The notes beneath the pieces were generated by a model, which did not search any database, was not told where the DNA came from, and saw only the letters and a program-made list of their open reading frames with translations. Positions 18,049 to 27,728 of a stretch of DNA of 34,302 nt are shown here, piece by piece (the first letter of the stretch is position 1; each line of letters opens with the position of its first letter). Source of the stretch: Demequina sp. (GTDB taxonomy: Bacteria > Actinomycetota > Actinomycetes > Actinomycetales > Demequinaceae); assembly GCF_024642165.1 (NCBI RefSeq), contig NZ_JAHEBP010000009.1:1-34302 (forward strand), read 5' to 3'. The translations under genes and the position numbers were made by a program.

Positions 18049-18336
18049 CTACGCGTCAGTGGTGTCGCGCTTGAGCTTCCTGTACTCGCGCTCGATCCGG
18101 TCCTCCGTGGGGCGGCCCAACCCGGGCAGGAAGGCCGCGGCCGCCGTGAACGCGAGCGCGATTCCCATGCCGAACATCGCCCACACGGGCCAGAAGTAGC
18201 CGCCGCCCGACATCCACCACACCACCGTGAGCATGGTCCACACCACCGCACACACCACGGCGAACCAGTAGAAGCCGGTGCGCGCCTCGACGCGCCGCTT
18301 CGCCTCGCGCCTCAGCGCGTCGTCATCCGTAGACAT
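18049..18336 (-). CDS. Small 2TM-domain membrane protein
   Basis: A 95-residue protein with a basic N-terminus rich in charged residues (EAKRRVEARTGFYW), two hydrophobic helices (about 23-44 and 50-71) and a charged C-terminal tail (RIEREYRKLKRD). The pattern matches the 2TM domain family, small bacterial membrane proteins of unknown role. AGGAG-like bases lie before the ATG at 18336. It sits downstream of citrate synthase in the same direction with 68 bp between, and converges on the transglycosylase-like gene across the repeat cluster. Confidence 0.75.
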   Translation of the reverse strand: MSTDDDALRREAKRRVEARTGFYWFAVVCAVVWTMLTVVWWMSGGGYFWPVWAMFGMGIALAFTAAAAFLPGLGRPTEDRIEREYRKLKRDTTDA

Positions 18337-18404
18337 CCTGGGCTCCTATCGTCCTAGCCCTCCCCCTCACTCCAGGGTGGCACGCGGACGACGGCGTCGC
18401 AGGC

Positions 18405-19694
<1,290 letters not shown>

Positions 19695-19742
19695 GCTCTC
19701 CCCTTCCAACCGCCAGTCCGGTGCCAGTGCTTGGGTCCCGGT

Positions 19743-20852
19743 TTACAAGCCTTTTGCGAGCCTACTAGATGCCGCAGAGACTTCCGCATCCCCGGCGGTG
19801 AGCGCGATGCGCACGTGCCGCCGGGCCGCCTCGCCGTAGAAGGCCCCCGGAGCCGCCAGGATGCCGCGTCCCGCGAGGAAGTCGAGCGTGTCCCAGCAGT
19901 CCTCGTCTCGGCTGGCCCAGAGGTACAGTCCCGCGTCGGACCCGTCGACGCGGAAGCCCGCGGCCCGCACGGCGGGCAGAAGCGACTCGCGCCGCGCCCG
20001 GTAGCGCTCCTTCTGAGCGGCCACGTGCGCGTCGTCGCCGAGCGCCACCGTCATCGCCGCCTGCACGGGGGCGGGCACGATCATGCCGGCGTGCTTGCGC
20101 GCCTCGAGCAGCGGCCCCACCACGGCCGGGTCCCCCGCGACGAAGGCGGCGCGATACCCCGCGAGGTTGGATTGCTTCGACAGCGAGTAGACCGCCAGCA
20201 CGCCCGCGTGGGAATCGCCGCAGACCCGCGGGTCCAGGATCGACGGCACGTCGCCGTCCGACCAGGAGAGCTCCGCATAGCACTCGTCCGAGGCGACCAG
20301 CGCGCCGATCTCCCGCGCGGCCCCGACCACCTCGGCGAGCCATTCCGCCGAGGCGACGGCACCCGTGGGGTTCGACGGCGAGTTGACCCACACCAGCCGG
20401 ACCGCGGGGTTGCCACGCCAGTCGTCGACATCGTCGGACGCCAGCGGCGTCGCGCCGGCGAGGCGCGCGCCCACGTCGTACGTGGGGTAGGCGGCGCTCG
20501 GGTGAACCACGATGTCACCGGTGCCGAGGCCCAGGTACGCGGGCAGCGTGGCGACCAGCTCCTTGGACCCCACCGTGGGCAGCACCGCCGCCGGGTCGAC
20601 GCCCGGCGCGTGCCGGCGCCGGGCGAACCACGCCGCGACCGCCTCGCGCAGGGCCAAGGTTCCGTGCGTGGTCGGATACCCCGGCGCGTTCGCCGCCGCC
20701 GCGAGCGCCTCGCGGATCACCGCGGGGGTGGGGTCGACGGGCGTGCCGACGGAGAGGTCCACCAGGCCGTCAGGGTGCGCAGCGGCGCGGGCGCGATAGG
20801 GCGCGAGGGAGTCCCACGGAAAGTCGGGAAGCGAGCGCGGGCTGAGGCCCAT
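19743..20852 (-). CDS. dapC: Succinyldiaminopimelate transaminase
   Basis: PLP-dependent aminotransferase making N-succinyl-LL-diaminopimelate from the keto precursor with glutamate. The 369-residue class I/II fold product has NSPSNPTG (157-164), Asp189 for the PLP ring nitrogen, and SLSKQSNLAGYR with the Schiff-base Lys226. The N-terminus (LPDFPWDSLAPY) is typical of actinobacterial DapC encoded next to a 7Fe ferredoxin, as in M. tuberculosis Rv1177/Rv1178. It begins 9 bp after the ferredoxin stop. With dapD and dapE about 5 kb away, three steps of the succinylase branch are encoded in the window. Confidence 0.93.
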   Translation of the reverse strand: MGLSPRSLPDFPWDSLAPYRARAAAHPDGLVDLSVGTPVDPTPAVIREALAAAANAPGYPTTHGTLALREAVAAWFARRRHAPGVDPAAVLPTVGSKELVATLPAYLGLGTGDIVVHPSAAYPTYDVGARLAGATPLASDDVDDWRGNPAVRLVWVNSPSNPTGAVASAEWLAEVVGAAREIGALVASDECYAELSWSDGDVPSILDPRVCGDSHAGVLAVYSLSKQSNLAGYRAAFVAGDPAVVGPLLEARKHAGMIVPAPVQAAMTVALGDDAHVAAQKERYRARRESLLPAVRAAGFRVDGSDAGLYLWASRDEDCWDTLDFLAGRGILAAPGAFYGEAARRHVRIALTAGDAEVSAASSRLAKGL

Positions 20853-20861
20853 GCGCCCGGG

Positions 20862-21182
20862 TCAGCCGTTCTGGGGGGCCAGCGACTTGATGAGGTCGTG
20901 GTCGTGCTCGATCAGACCCATCTTGGCCGCGCCACCCGGAGAGCCGATCTCCGAGAAGAACTCGACGTTGGCGCCGTAGTAGTCGGCCCACTTGTCCGGC
21001 ACATCGTCCTCGTAGTAGATGGCCTCGACGGGGCACACCGGCTCGCAGGCGCCGCAGTCGACGCACTCATCCGGGTGGATGTAGAGCATGCGCTCGCCCT
21101 CGTAGATGCAGTCGACCGGACACTCGTCGATGCACGCCTTGTCCTTGACGTCGACACACGGCAGGGCGATGACGTACGTCAC
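20862..21182 (-). CDS. fdxA: 7Fe ferredoxin ([3Fe-4S][4Fe-4S])
   Basis: Small electron carrier of 106 residues. Cysteines at 9, 17, 21, 25, 40, 43, 46 and 50 follow the spacing of Azotobacter ferredoxin I with an offset of one: Cys9, 17, 50 would bind the [3Fe-4S] cluster, Cys21, 40, 43, 46 the [4Fe-4S] cluster, and Cys25 would be free. The C-terminal half has the usual DKWADYYGANVEFFSEIGSP. GGAGGAGG precedes the ATG at 21182, and there is a promoter candidate of its own. Its redox partners cannot be deduced from the neighbourhood; the pairing with dapC is conserved but unexplained. Confidence 0.96.
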   Translation of the reverse strand: MTYVIALPCVDVKDKACIDECPVDCIYEGERMLYIHPDECVDCGACEPVCPVEAIYYEDDVPDKWADYYGANVEFFSEIGSPGGAAKMGLIEHDHDLIKSLAPQNG

Positions 21183-21220
21183 GGCGCCTCCTCCATCCTC
21201 GGGGCCTTAGGGACGCCGCC

Positions 21221-21226
21221 ATCATA
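21221..21226 (-). promoter_or_regulatory. Candidate -10 of the fdxA promoter
   Basis: TATGAT on the minus strand (21226-21221), 4 to 5 bases of consensus, would start transcription near 21214 with a leader of about 32 nt that includes GGAGGAGG. No good -35 is seen 17 bp upstream, so an activator or alternative sigma factor could be involved. Confidence 0.35.
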
Positions 21227-21299
21227 CAGGCGAGACCCACCCCGGAGACCGCCTCGCGGGCGACGGGTAAGGGTCACCGGGGCGACCGCATCGTGCCCG

Positions 21300-23057
21300 C
21301 TAGACGCACCTCACGCCGTCGTTGGGCTTGTAGGTCCAGGTGTAGGACTTCTTGTCCACCAGGTCGCCCTTGAGGAACACCTCGCGGGTATTGGTGATGG
21401 TGAACCCGTCCGCCCCGATGGGCGTGTTGATGCACCCCTCGTGGTCCGACTCCACGGTGGTCGCCTTCTTGACGTTGCTGCGCGGCGACGCCGAGGTCTT
21501 GACCGTGAAGTACGGGGTGGACCAGACGTCGACGTGGAGCTCCCCGCCGGTCACGTACGAGCTCAGCACCAGCGCGAAGGGCGTGTTGTTCTTGAACTTG
21601 ACGTCGATCGACCCGATGTAGATGGTCGACTCGCGGCCCGCGGGATAGCGCGAGAAGTACTTCGAGTGCGGACGATGCTCGACGTCCTCCAGGCCGGTGA
21701 AGTACGAGGCGTTGTACAGCGTGGTGGCCATCTGCGACAGCCCGCCGCCGATGCCGTCGGAGATGAATCCGTCGACGATCACGTGGGCCGGGTAGAACCC
21801 GTTCTCCGCGGTGATCGGGCTGAGGGCGCCGAGAAGCGAGAACGTGTCGCCCGGTTGGACCACCTGACCGGTGATCAGCTCGGCGCCGCGGACCAGGTTC
21901 TTGGTTCGGATCGGCTCGGGCGTGAGCGGCGTCGCGAAGCCCGCAACCTTCTTGGTGAAGTCGGAGACGCCCAGCTCGTCGCTCGTGATGGCGGGCTCGG
22001 TCTCCTTGTACGGAAGCTCGCCCGCGCGGTCCGCCGACGTCGCGGCGGCGACCACGGCGTCGCCCAGCAGCGCCCCGTCGATCGCGCGACCCGGCTGGGA
22101 CTCCACCGTCTTGAGCGCGTGGTTGGCATCGAAACGGAACGATGCGGAGGAGGCCGCGCTCACCAGGGTGGGATCGGCGGATTCCAGTTCGGCGGCGAGC
22201 GGCTCGCCGTCGATCGTCAGCGCCAGGGCGCCCTCGATCGCGACCACCGAGCCGAAGCGGGTGAGCTGTTCGGAGGTCACCGTCGCGTCGCCATTGGGTC
22301 CGGTCATGGCGACCTCCCCGGCCAGGACGTCCGCATTGAGCTCGGCGGCGAACGTCTCCGCGTCGGCGGTGGAGATCTGGGCGGGCGCGGGCGCTGTCAC
22401 GGCGGGGAACGTGTCGACGGGCCAGGCGGCGGCGAGGCCCGCGGCCGTCGCCTCGGCATCGACCGCCTCGCCGTCCACGGCGGGTTCGCCCGAGGCGCCC
22501 GTCTCGGCCACGATCACGCCTGCGTCCTGCGCGGGGACGTCGAGCGTCTCGCCCGTGGCCTCGACCGCCGCGACCAGGGCGTCCTCGTCGACGGTGGTCA
22601 CCGGGACCAGGTCCACGCGGCGGCCGGTGAACGTCCGGAGGATGTCGTAGGGGTTGAGGCTGAAGCGCATGAGCGAGTCCACCGTGGCGTCCGCGTCGGC
22701 GACGAGCCCCGAGTCGTCCGGGACGATGCTCGCGGAGCGCTCCTCGGCGGTGAGGATGACCGGGGTGGTGCCCACCTCGGTCACGGCCGGCGCGAGCGCC
22801 TCGACGGCCGCGGCACGGCCCAGGCCGCCGATGTCGACCCCGAGCACGAACGTGCCGGCGGGGATGCGGCCGGCCGCATACACGGCGGTGCCCAGGTACC
22901 CGGCGCCAAGCAGGACGACCACGACCAGCGCGACCCACCGGCCCCAGTGCACCTGGCGCTCGGGAGCCTGCTCGACCACCGCATCGTCCCCCACCGCATG
23001 GTCCGCATCAGGCCAGGCCTGGTGCTCGCCGGTCCCGGTCTCAGCGTCCGTTGCCAC
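21300..23057 (-). CDS. VanW family protein with peptidoglycan-binding-like domains, membrane anchored
   Basis: Cell-envelope protein of unknown biochemical role. The 585-residue product has an acidic cytoplasmic N-terminus, one membrane helix (about 40-62), then GTFVLGVDIGGL, which opens the YoaR-like putative peptidoglycan-binding domain usual in this family, a second similar region, and a VanW domain in the C-terminal third (PGDTFSLLG, GGGLSQMATTLYNASYFTGL, HRPHSKYFSRYPAGRES). VanW occurs in some vancomycin-resistance clusters but is not needed for resistance; no van genes are nearby. The GTG start at 23057 overlaps the upstream membrane-protein gene by 17 bp. Confidence 0.88.
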   Translation of the reverse strand: MATDAETGTGEHQAWPDADHAVGDDAVVEQAPERQVHWGRWVALVVVVLLGAGYLGTAVYAAGRIPAGTFVLGVDIGGLGRAAAVEALAPAVTEVGTTPVILTAEERSASIVPDDSGLVADADATVDSLMRFSLNPYDILRTFTGRRVDLVPVTTVDEDALVAAVEATGETLDVPAQDAGVIVAETGASGEPAVDGEAVDAEATAAGLAAAWPVDTFPAVTAPAPAQISTADAETFAAELNADVLAGEVAMTGPNGDATVTSEQLTRFGSVVAIEGALALTIDGEPLAAELESADPTLVSAASSASFRFDANHALKTVESQPGRAIDGALLGDAVVAAATSADRAGELPYKETEPAITSDELGVSDFTKKVAGFATPLTPEPIRTKNLVRGAELITGQVVQPGDTFSLLGALSPITAENGFYPAHVIVDGFISDGIGGGLSQMATTLYNASYFTGLEDVEHRPHSKYFSRYPAGRESTIYIGSIDVKFKNNTPFALVLSSYVTGGELHVDVWSTPYFTVKTSASPRSNVKKATTVESDHEGCINTPIGADGFTITNTREVFLKGDLVDKKSYTWTYKPNDGVRCV

Positions 23058-23421
23058 TTCGCCCCCGTTCGTCGTCGCCCACCAGCAGCCGGCCCGGCAG
23101 CACGGCGGCGATGACGAACATCGCGGCGCCGCCGTACACCCACGTCAAGCCCAACCCGTCCTGCGCGATCAGCAGCGAGCCGCCGGGCCCGGGGGCCGCG
23201 AGCACCAGGGTGACCGCGACCCAGGCTGCGCCCATGATCGCGAGGCCCAGGAACCCTCGCCAGGCGCGCGCGAACACGCTCGAGGCGGCCATGAGAGCGA
23301 GGCACAGCGTCACTCCCCACCCCCCGAGGGCCCGGTGCGCGCCCGCGCCCACCATCGCCGTGACCACGCCCATGGCGGCGATCACGGCGAGTGACGAGGC
23401 GGCGCGAACCATGCGGACCAT
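23041..23421 (-). CDS. Small four-helix membrane protein (possibly DUF6113)
   Basis: A 126-residue protein almost entirely made of hydrophobic helices (about 7-27, 34-50, 56-75, 90-112) with a short polar tail. Size, helices and position between typA and a VanW gene resemble the DUF6113 family of actinobacteria; I cannot confirm this by sequence alone. It starts 13 bp after the typA stop and overlaps the VanW gene, so it is probably in a typA operon. An alternative ATG lies three codons downstream. Confidence 0.65.
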   Translation of the reverse strand: MVRMVRAASSLAVIAAMGVVTAMVGAGAHRALGGWGVTLCLALMAASSVFARAWRGFLGLAIMGAAWVAVTLVLAAPGPGGSLLIAQDGLGLTWVYGGAAMFVIAAVLPGRLLVGDDERGRSGNGR

Positions 23422-23434
23422 GGTAGGTGCGGGA

Positions 23435-25336
23435 TCAGGCGTTCTGGCGCTTCGCGCGCGACGTGGCGCGAGCCCGCTCGGTCTGGTCCAGGATCACCTT
23501 GCGGATGCGCACCTTCTCCGGGGTCACCTCGACGCATTCGTCCTCACGGGCGAACTCGAGGGACTCCTCGAGCGTGAGGCGGCGGGGCGGCGCCATGCGC
23601 TCCAGCTCCTCACTGGTGGAGGAGCGGATGTTGTTGAGCTTCTTCTCCTTGGTGATGTTGACGTCCATGTCCTCGTTGCGCGAGTTCTCGCCCACCACCA
23701 TGCCCTCGTAGGTCTCCTCGGTGGGGCCCACGAAGAACGTGCCGCGGTCCTGGAGCGCCATCAGGGCGTTGGAGGTCACGGCGCCGGCGCGGTCCGCGAC
23801 CAGCGAGCCGTTGGTCCGGTACTCGATGGCCCCGGTCCACGCCTCGTAGCCGTGTGCGATCGAAGACGCGATGCCCGTGCCGCGGGTGTCGGTGAGGAAC
23901 GTGCTGCGGAAGCCGATCAGGCCGCGCGCCGGCACGATGAACTCCATGCGCACCCAGCCGGTGCCGTGGTTCGACATCGACGACATGCGGCCCTTGCGGC
24001 TCGCGAGGAGCTGCGTCACGGCACCCAGGTGCTCCTCGGGGACGTCGATGGTCATGTGCTCCATCGGCTCGTGGATCCGCCCATCCACCTCGCGGGTGAC
24101 CACCTGAGGCTTGCCCACGGTGAGCTCGAAACCTTCGCGGCGCATCTGCTCGACCAGGATGGCGAGCGCCAACTCGCCGCGCCCCTGGACCTCCCAGGCG
24201 TCGGGGCGCTCGGTCGGGAGCACGCGGATGGAGACGTTGCCCACCAGCTCCTTCTCGAGGCGGTCCTTGACCTGACGCGCGGTGACCTTGGCGCCCTTGA
24301 CGCGGCCGGACAGCGGCGAGGTGTTGATGCCGATGGTCATCGAGATGGCCGGGTCGTCGACCGTGATGAGGGGCAGCGGCTTCGGGTTCTCCAGGTCGGT
24401 GAGCGTCTCGCCGATGGTGATGTCCTCGATGCCGGCGACCGCGACGATGTCGCCGGGGCCGGCGCTCTCGGCGGGGACCCGATCGAGGCCCTTGGTCTCG
24501 AGCAGCTCGGTGATCTTGACCTGCTTGAGCGAGCCGTCCGCGCGCGCCCAGGCCACCTGCTGGCCCTTGCGCAGCGTGCCGTTGTACACACGCAGCAGGG
24601 CGAGGCGGCCCAGGAACGGGGACGCGTCGAGGTTGGTGACGTGCGCCTGAAGCGGGGCTCCCTCGTCGTAGCTCGGCGCCGGGATGCGCTCCATGATCAC
24701 CTTGAACAGCGGCTCGAGGTTCTCGCCGGCCGGCAGCGTGCCGTCCTCGGGCTGCTCGAGCGACGCGATGCCCGCCTTCGCCGAGGCGAACACCACGGGA
24801 ACCTCGAGGAGCGCGTCGACGTCGAGGTCCGGGACCTCGTCGTGAAGGTCGGACGCCAGGCCCAGCAGGAGGTCGTGCGTCTCGTCCACGACATCGGAGA
24901 TGCGGGAGTCGGGGCGGTCCACCTTGTTGACCACGATGATCACGGGCAGGTGGGCCGCCAGCGCCTTGCGGAGCACGAACCGGGTCTGGGGAAGCGGGCC
25001 CTCGGACGCGTCGACCAGGAGCACCACGCCGTCGACCATGCTCAGGCCGCGCTCGACCTCGCCGCCGAAGTCCGCGTGGCCGGGCGTGTCGATGACGTTG
25101 ATGGTCACGCCGTCGGGACCCGCGGCGGCTCCGGTGTAACGGATCGCCGTGTTCTTCGCGAGGATGGTGATGCCCTTCTCACGCTCGAGGTCGCCGGAGT
25201 CCATCGCGCGGTCCTCGACGTGGGCGTGATCGCCGTAGGCGCCGCCCTGCACCAGCATGGCGTCGACGAGGGTGGTCTTGCCGTGGTCGACGTGGGCGAC
25301 GATGGCGACATTGCGCAGGTCGGAGCGCAGGGGCAT
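23435..25336 (-). CDS. typA: Translational GTPase TypA/BipA
   Basis: Ribosome-binding GTPase linked to 50S assembly and growth under stress or cold. The 633-residue product starts as usual for the family, MPLRSDLRNVAIVAHVDHGK, with the G1 loop AHVDHGKT (14-21), G3 DTPGHADFGGEVERGL, G4 VNKVD, then beta-barrel, domain III and V regions and the BipA-specific C-terminal stretch with ARGLIGFRSTFLTDTRGTG. The ATG at 25336 aligns with the family start although the ribosome binding site is poor; the frame continues 19 codons upstream without family similarity. TATCAT (25397-25392) is a possible -10. Confidence 0.96.
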   Translation of the reverse strand: MPLRSDLRNVAIVAHVDHGKTTLVDAMLVQGGAYGDHAHVEDRAMDSGDLEREKGITILAKNTAIRYTGAAAGPDGVTINVIDTPGHADFGGEVERGLSMVDGVVLLVDASEGPLPQTRFVLRKALAAHLPVIIVVNKVDRPDSRISDVVDETHDLLLGLASDLHDEVPDLDVDALLEVPVVFASAKAGIASLEQPEDGTLPAGENLEPLFKVIMERIPAPSYDEGAPLQAHVTNLDASPFLGRLALLRVYNGTLRKGQQVAWARADGSLKQVKITELLETKGLDRVPAESAGPGDIVAVAGIEDITIGETLTDLENPKPLPLITVDDPAISMTIGINTSPLSGRVKGAKVTARQVKDRLEKELVGNVSIRVLPTERPDAWEVQGRGELALAILVEQMRREGFELTVGKPQVVTREVDGRIHEPMEHMTIDVPEEHLGAVTQLLASRKGRMSSMSNHGTGWVRMEFIVPARGLIGFRSTFLTDTRGTGIASSIAHGYEAWTGAIEYRTNGSLVADRAGAVTSNALMALQDRGTFFVGPTEETYEGMVVGENSRNEDMDVNITKEKKLNNIRSSTSEELERMAPPRRLTLEESLEFAREDECVEVTPEKVRIRKVILDQTERARATSRAKRQNA

Positions 25337-25444
25337 GCGGGAACTCGTTTCGATATCAGGGGGATGGCGATCCGACGTGGACCGGCATCCCATGATACCG
25401 GGTGTGTCGAGCGGGCGTTCGGACGGGTGCCGCTGGGGCGGAGG

Positions 25445-26488
25445 TCAGGACGGAATGGGCGCCGGCGAGGCGTCGACGGCGGGACGATGCGGGAACCCAG
25501 CGGGCTCGTGGGCATCGGGCAGGGCGGCGGTGGGCACGTCCGCGGTACTCGGGTCTGCGGCGGGCTCCCCCAGCCGGATCAGCACCACTCCCACCAGGAT
25601 GAGCCCGGCGCCGGCGAACTGGATGGCCGCGGGGGCCTGCCCCAGCAGCACCCATGCGAATCCGGCCGCCGCGACCACCTCGAGCAGCGCGACGAAGGAC
25701 CCGAGCCGGGCGCCCAGCCGACGGGTCGCGGCGATGCCGGCCACGTAGGCGACGGCAGCCGTCACGACACCCAGGAGCAGCACGGCGCCCCACCACGGCA
25801 GCTCGAACGGCAGCAGCCGCACGGGTGAGGCGCTGACGGACATGGGCAGCAACCCGCTCACGGCGGCGAGCCCAAGGATCGCGAGCGCCACCACCAGCCC
25901 GCCCCAGGCGAGCGTCACCGGCGGCAGTCCCGTCGACGTGTCTCCCGAGATCACGAAGTACACCGCGGCGCCCACCATGGCGAGCAGTGCCCAGCCCACG
26001 CCCACGGCGTCGACCTGGACGCCGCCGCTGAGCAGCCCGAGCAGCAGCACCAGGCCGCCCACCGCGACGGTCGCGCCCAGCAGGGTGAGCAGTCCCGGGC
26101 GCTGCCCGCGGGTCGCCCACAGCCAGCCGACCACGACCACGGGCGCCATGTACTCGATCAGCAACGCCACGCCCACCTCGAGGTGACCGACGGCGAGGAA
26201 GTAGAAGAGCTGGGCGCCGGCGACGGCGAACACGCCGTACGCGATCACGGTGCCCGCCGCCCGGCGGAGCAGGTGCCACCGGCCGCGCAGGGCGACGATG
26301 GCGGGCACGGCGAGCACCACGGCCGCGATCGCGACGCGCACCAGGGTGGCGGAGCCGGCCGTCCATCCCGCGTCGAAGAGCGCCCGTCCGAGACTTCCGG
26401 ACAGGCCGAAGGCGCCGGCCGAGAGAAGCGCGAAGAGGAGTCCTGAGACGCGGCTCGGTCGGATCGTGTCATGAGTCAAAGGCGTCAT
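25445..26488 (-). CDS. EamA/DMT-superfamily transporter
   Basis: Predicted inner-membrane exporter of a small metabolite; such proteins often export amino acids or drugs, but the substrate is unknown. The 347-residue product has ten hydrophobic helices in two EamA repeats (about 13-140 and 160-300), with LSAGAFGLSGSLGRAL and YFLAVGHLEVGVALLIEYMA in the first repeat and LLLGVVTAAVAYVAGIAATR with EVVAAAGFAWVLLGQAP in the second. The last 40 or so residues are polar. It is divergent from a CGNR regulator with 38 bp between; a TAACGT hexamer lies 8 nt before its ATG and no Shine-Dalgarno is visible. A GTGTCATGA/TCATGACAC palindrome covers its first codons. Confidence 0.9.
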   Translation of the reverse strand: MTPLTHDTIRPSRVSGLLFALLSAGAFGLSGSLGRALFDAGWTAGSATLVRVAIAAVVLAVPAIVALRGRWHLLRRAAGTVIAYGVFAVAGAQLFYFLAVGHLEVGVALLIEYMAPVVVVGWLWATRGQRPGLLTLLGATVAVGGLVLLLGLLSGGVQVDAVGVGWALLAMVGAAVYFVISGDTSTGLPPVTLAWGGLVVALAILGLAAVSGLLPMSVSASPVRLLPFELPWWGAVLLLGVVTAAVAYVAGIAATRRLGARLGSFVALLEVVAAAGFAWVLLGQAPAAIQFAGAGLILVGVVLIRLGEPAADPSTADVPTAALPDAHEPAGFPHRPAVDASPAPIPS

Positions 26489-26493
26489 GACAC
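26466..26493. promoter_or_regulatory. Palindrome GTGTCATGA-N10-TCATGACAC at the EamA start, with a third half-site at 26519
   Basis: Perfect 9-bp arms at 26466-26474 and 26485-26493 with a 10-bp spacer span the EamA start codon and codons 2-8. GTGTCA recurs at 26519-26524, just before the CGNR start. Candidate operator for the divergent regulator, which would repress its own gene and the transporter. Confidence 0.45.
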
Positions 26494-26514
26494 CTGACGT
26501 TAGACCCGAAGTGG

Positions 26515-26526
26515 TAATGTGTCAAA
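26515..26526 (+). promoter_or_regulatory. Candidate leaderless -10 of the CGNR regulator
   Basis: TAATGT (26515-26520) ends exactly 6 nt before the ATG at 26527, and no ribosome binding site is present. The opposite strand has TAACGT (26502-26497) 8 nt before the EamA ATG, so the two divergent genes may both be leaderless. Confidence 0.45.
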
Positions 26527-27054
26527 ATGACGTTCGCCAATGACACGGCCGAGGCCCTCGAGGCCGGCGTGTACCTGTCGAACTCGGAGCTCGACCCCGA
26601 CACCCTCACCTCGCTCGACCACCTGATCGAGTTCTTCGACCGCTTCGGCTACACCGGGCGGCGGCCTACCGCCGCGGACCTCGCACCGGTGCGCGCCATC
26701 CGCACACCGCTGCGCACGCTGTTCACGGCGACCCGCGAGGACGCGGTTCCGCTGGTCAACGCGATCCTGGAACGCCAGCACGTGATCCCCCGGCTGGTGC
26801 GCCACGGCGGGCTCGACTGGCACATCCATGCGACGTCCGACGATCAGCCGCTGGACGAGCGCATCCTGGTCGACACGGCGATGGCCATGATCGACGTGAT
26901 CCGCGCGGACGATTTCGAGCGCTTCTCGCGCTGCGCCATGGAGGACTGCGGGGGCGTGGTCTTCGACCTCTCCCGCAACCGCTCGCGCAAGTACTGCAGC
27001 ATCACCTGCACGAACCGTGCCGCGCAGGCGGCCCACCGGGCCCGCCAAGGCTGA
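26527..27054 (+). CDS. CGNR zinc-finger transcriptional regulator (ABATE domain)
   Basis: Predicted DNA-binding regulator. The 175-residue protein has an N-terminal ABATE-type ligand-binding region (about 10-125), starting near the family-like LSNSELDPDTLTSLDHL, and a C-terminal CGNR zinc finger with Cys136, Cys141, Cys157 and Cys161 and the core SRNRSRKYCS. The name-giving motif reads CTNR here instead of CGNR; the cysteines and flanking arginines are kept, so it should still fold. Divergent placement next to an EamA exporter is common for this family and suggests that it controls the exporter in response to its substrate (inference). Confidence 0.88.
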   Translation: MTFANDTAEALEAGVYLSNSELDPDTLTSLDHLIEFFDRFGYTGRRPTAADLAPVRAIRTPLRTLFTATREDAVPLVNAILERQHVIPRLVRHGGLDWHIHATSDDQPLDERILVDTAMAMIDVIRADDFERFSRCAMEDCGGVVFDLSRNRSRKYCSITCTNRAAQAAHRARQG

Positions 27055-27060
27055 CGCGCG

Positions 27061-27088
27061 GCGGGCCCACAGCGGCGGGCCCACAGCG
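27061..27088. repeat. Tandem duplication of a 14-bp GC-rich unit
   Basis: GCGGGCCCACAGCG occurs twice head to tail, 6 bp after the CGNR stop. Each copy holds the palindrome GGGCCC, so the two can pair and may act as a weak terminator. It looks like a recent slippage duplication. Confidence 0.8.
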
Positions 27089-27119
27089 GCGCGGCACCGG
27101 CGCGTGGGACCATGTCCGC

Positions 27120-27728
27120 ATGCAGATCTACCGCCCGCGCTCGTCCTATGTCTGGGGCTACATCGCCATCGGCGTCGGCGCCATCGTCGCGTTGCTGCCC
27201 CTGCTGGGCGGCGGCTTCGACCAGGCCCGCGGCACCTTCGCGGTCGGTGCGGCCGTCGCCGCCTTCGGCACCGCATCGTTCCTGCGGCCGCACGTGGCGG
27301 TCACCGACGAGCGCGTCGAGATGCACAACATCCTCACCACCGCGACCGTGCCGTTCGCGCGCCTGAGCGCGCTCGACACCCGGTGGACGCTCGAGGCGAT
27401 CGGCGACGACGGCCGCAAGGCGGGCGCATTCGCCGCGCCGGCCCCGGGCGCCGCGCAGTCGCACCGTATCCAGAAGGACATCGCCAAAACGGGGACGGAC
27501 GTGAGCGTCGAGGGCGGGGCCGCGCCGCTGCGCCCGGGCGACCGCGTGGGCACGCCGTCCGGCGACGCCGCGGCGATGGTGCGGGACCGCTGGCGCGCAT
27601 GGCAGCAGGCGCATCCGGACGGGCCCACGGGCGGCGAGGAGTCCTCGGTCACCCGCGGCCTCGACCCGATCGGAATCGCGCTGATCCTGCTGGGGACCGC
27701 CGCCGCGGTCTGGGGCCTGCTCGGCTAA
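27120..27728 (+). CDS. Membrane protein with PH-like domain
   Basis: A 202-residue protein with two N-terminal helices (about 9-30 and 37-55), a soluble domain beginning VAVTDERVEMHNILTTATVPF, which resembles the bacterial PH-like (bPH_2 type) domains that follow helix pairs, a Gly/Ala-rich variable stretch, and a final helix (about 182-200). The N-terminal MQIYRPRSSY is common among actinobacterial PH-domain proteins. The function is unknown. The start at 27120 lacks a strong ribosome binding site. Its stop overlaps the convergent ramB stop by four bases. Confidence 0.7.
   Translation: MQIYRPRSSYVWGYIAIGVGAIVALLPLLGGGFDQARGTFAVGAAVAAFGTASFLRPHVAVTDERVEMHNILTTATVPFARLSALDTRWTLEAIGDDGRKAGAFAAPAPGAAQSHRIQKDIAKTGTDVSVEGGAAPLRPGDRVGTPSGDAAAMVRDRWRAWQQAHPDGPTGGEESSVTRGLDPIGIALILLGTAAAVWGLLG

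Noticed and set aside
19695-19742. Terminator between dapC and gltA
   Set aside because: CCGG-based pairing exists but has mismatches and no stable uninterrupted stem, so read-through from dapC into gltA seems as likely.
21300-23057. Vancomycin-resistance locus because of VanW
   Set aside because: No vanHAX or vanRS genes are present, and VanW-domain proteins are common envelope proteins in actinobacteria.
23051-25828. A 925-codon plus-strand open frame
   Set aside because: Antisense to typA and parts of its neighbours; no recognisable domain and typical shadow composition.
27007-27020. CTNR instead of CGNR as a broken zinc finger
   Set aside because: All four cysteines and the flanking SRNRSR block are intact; a single Gly to Thr change is tolerable.
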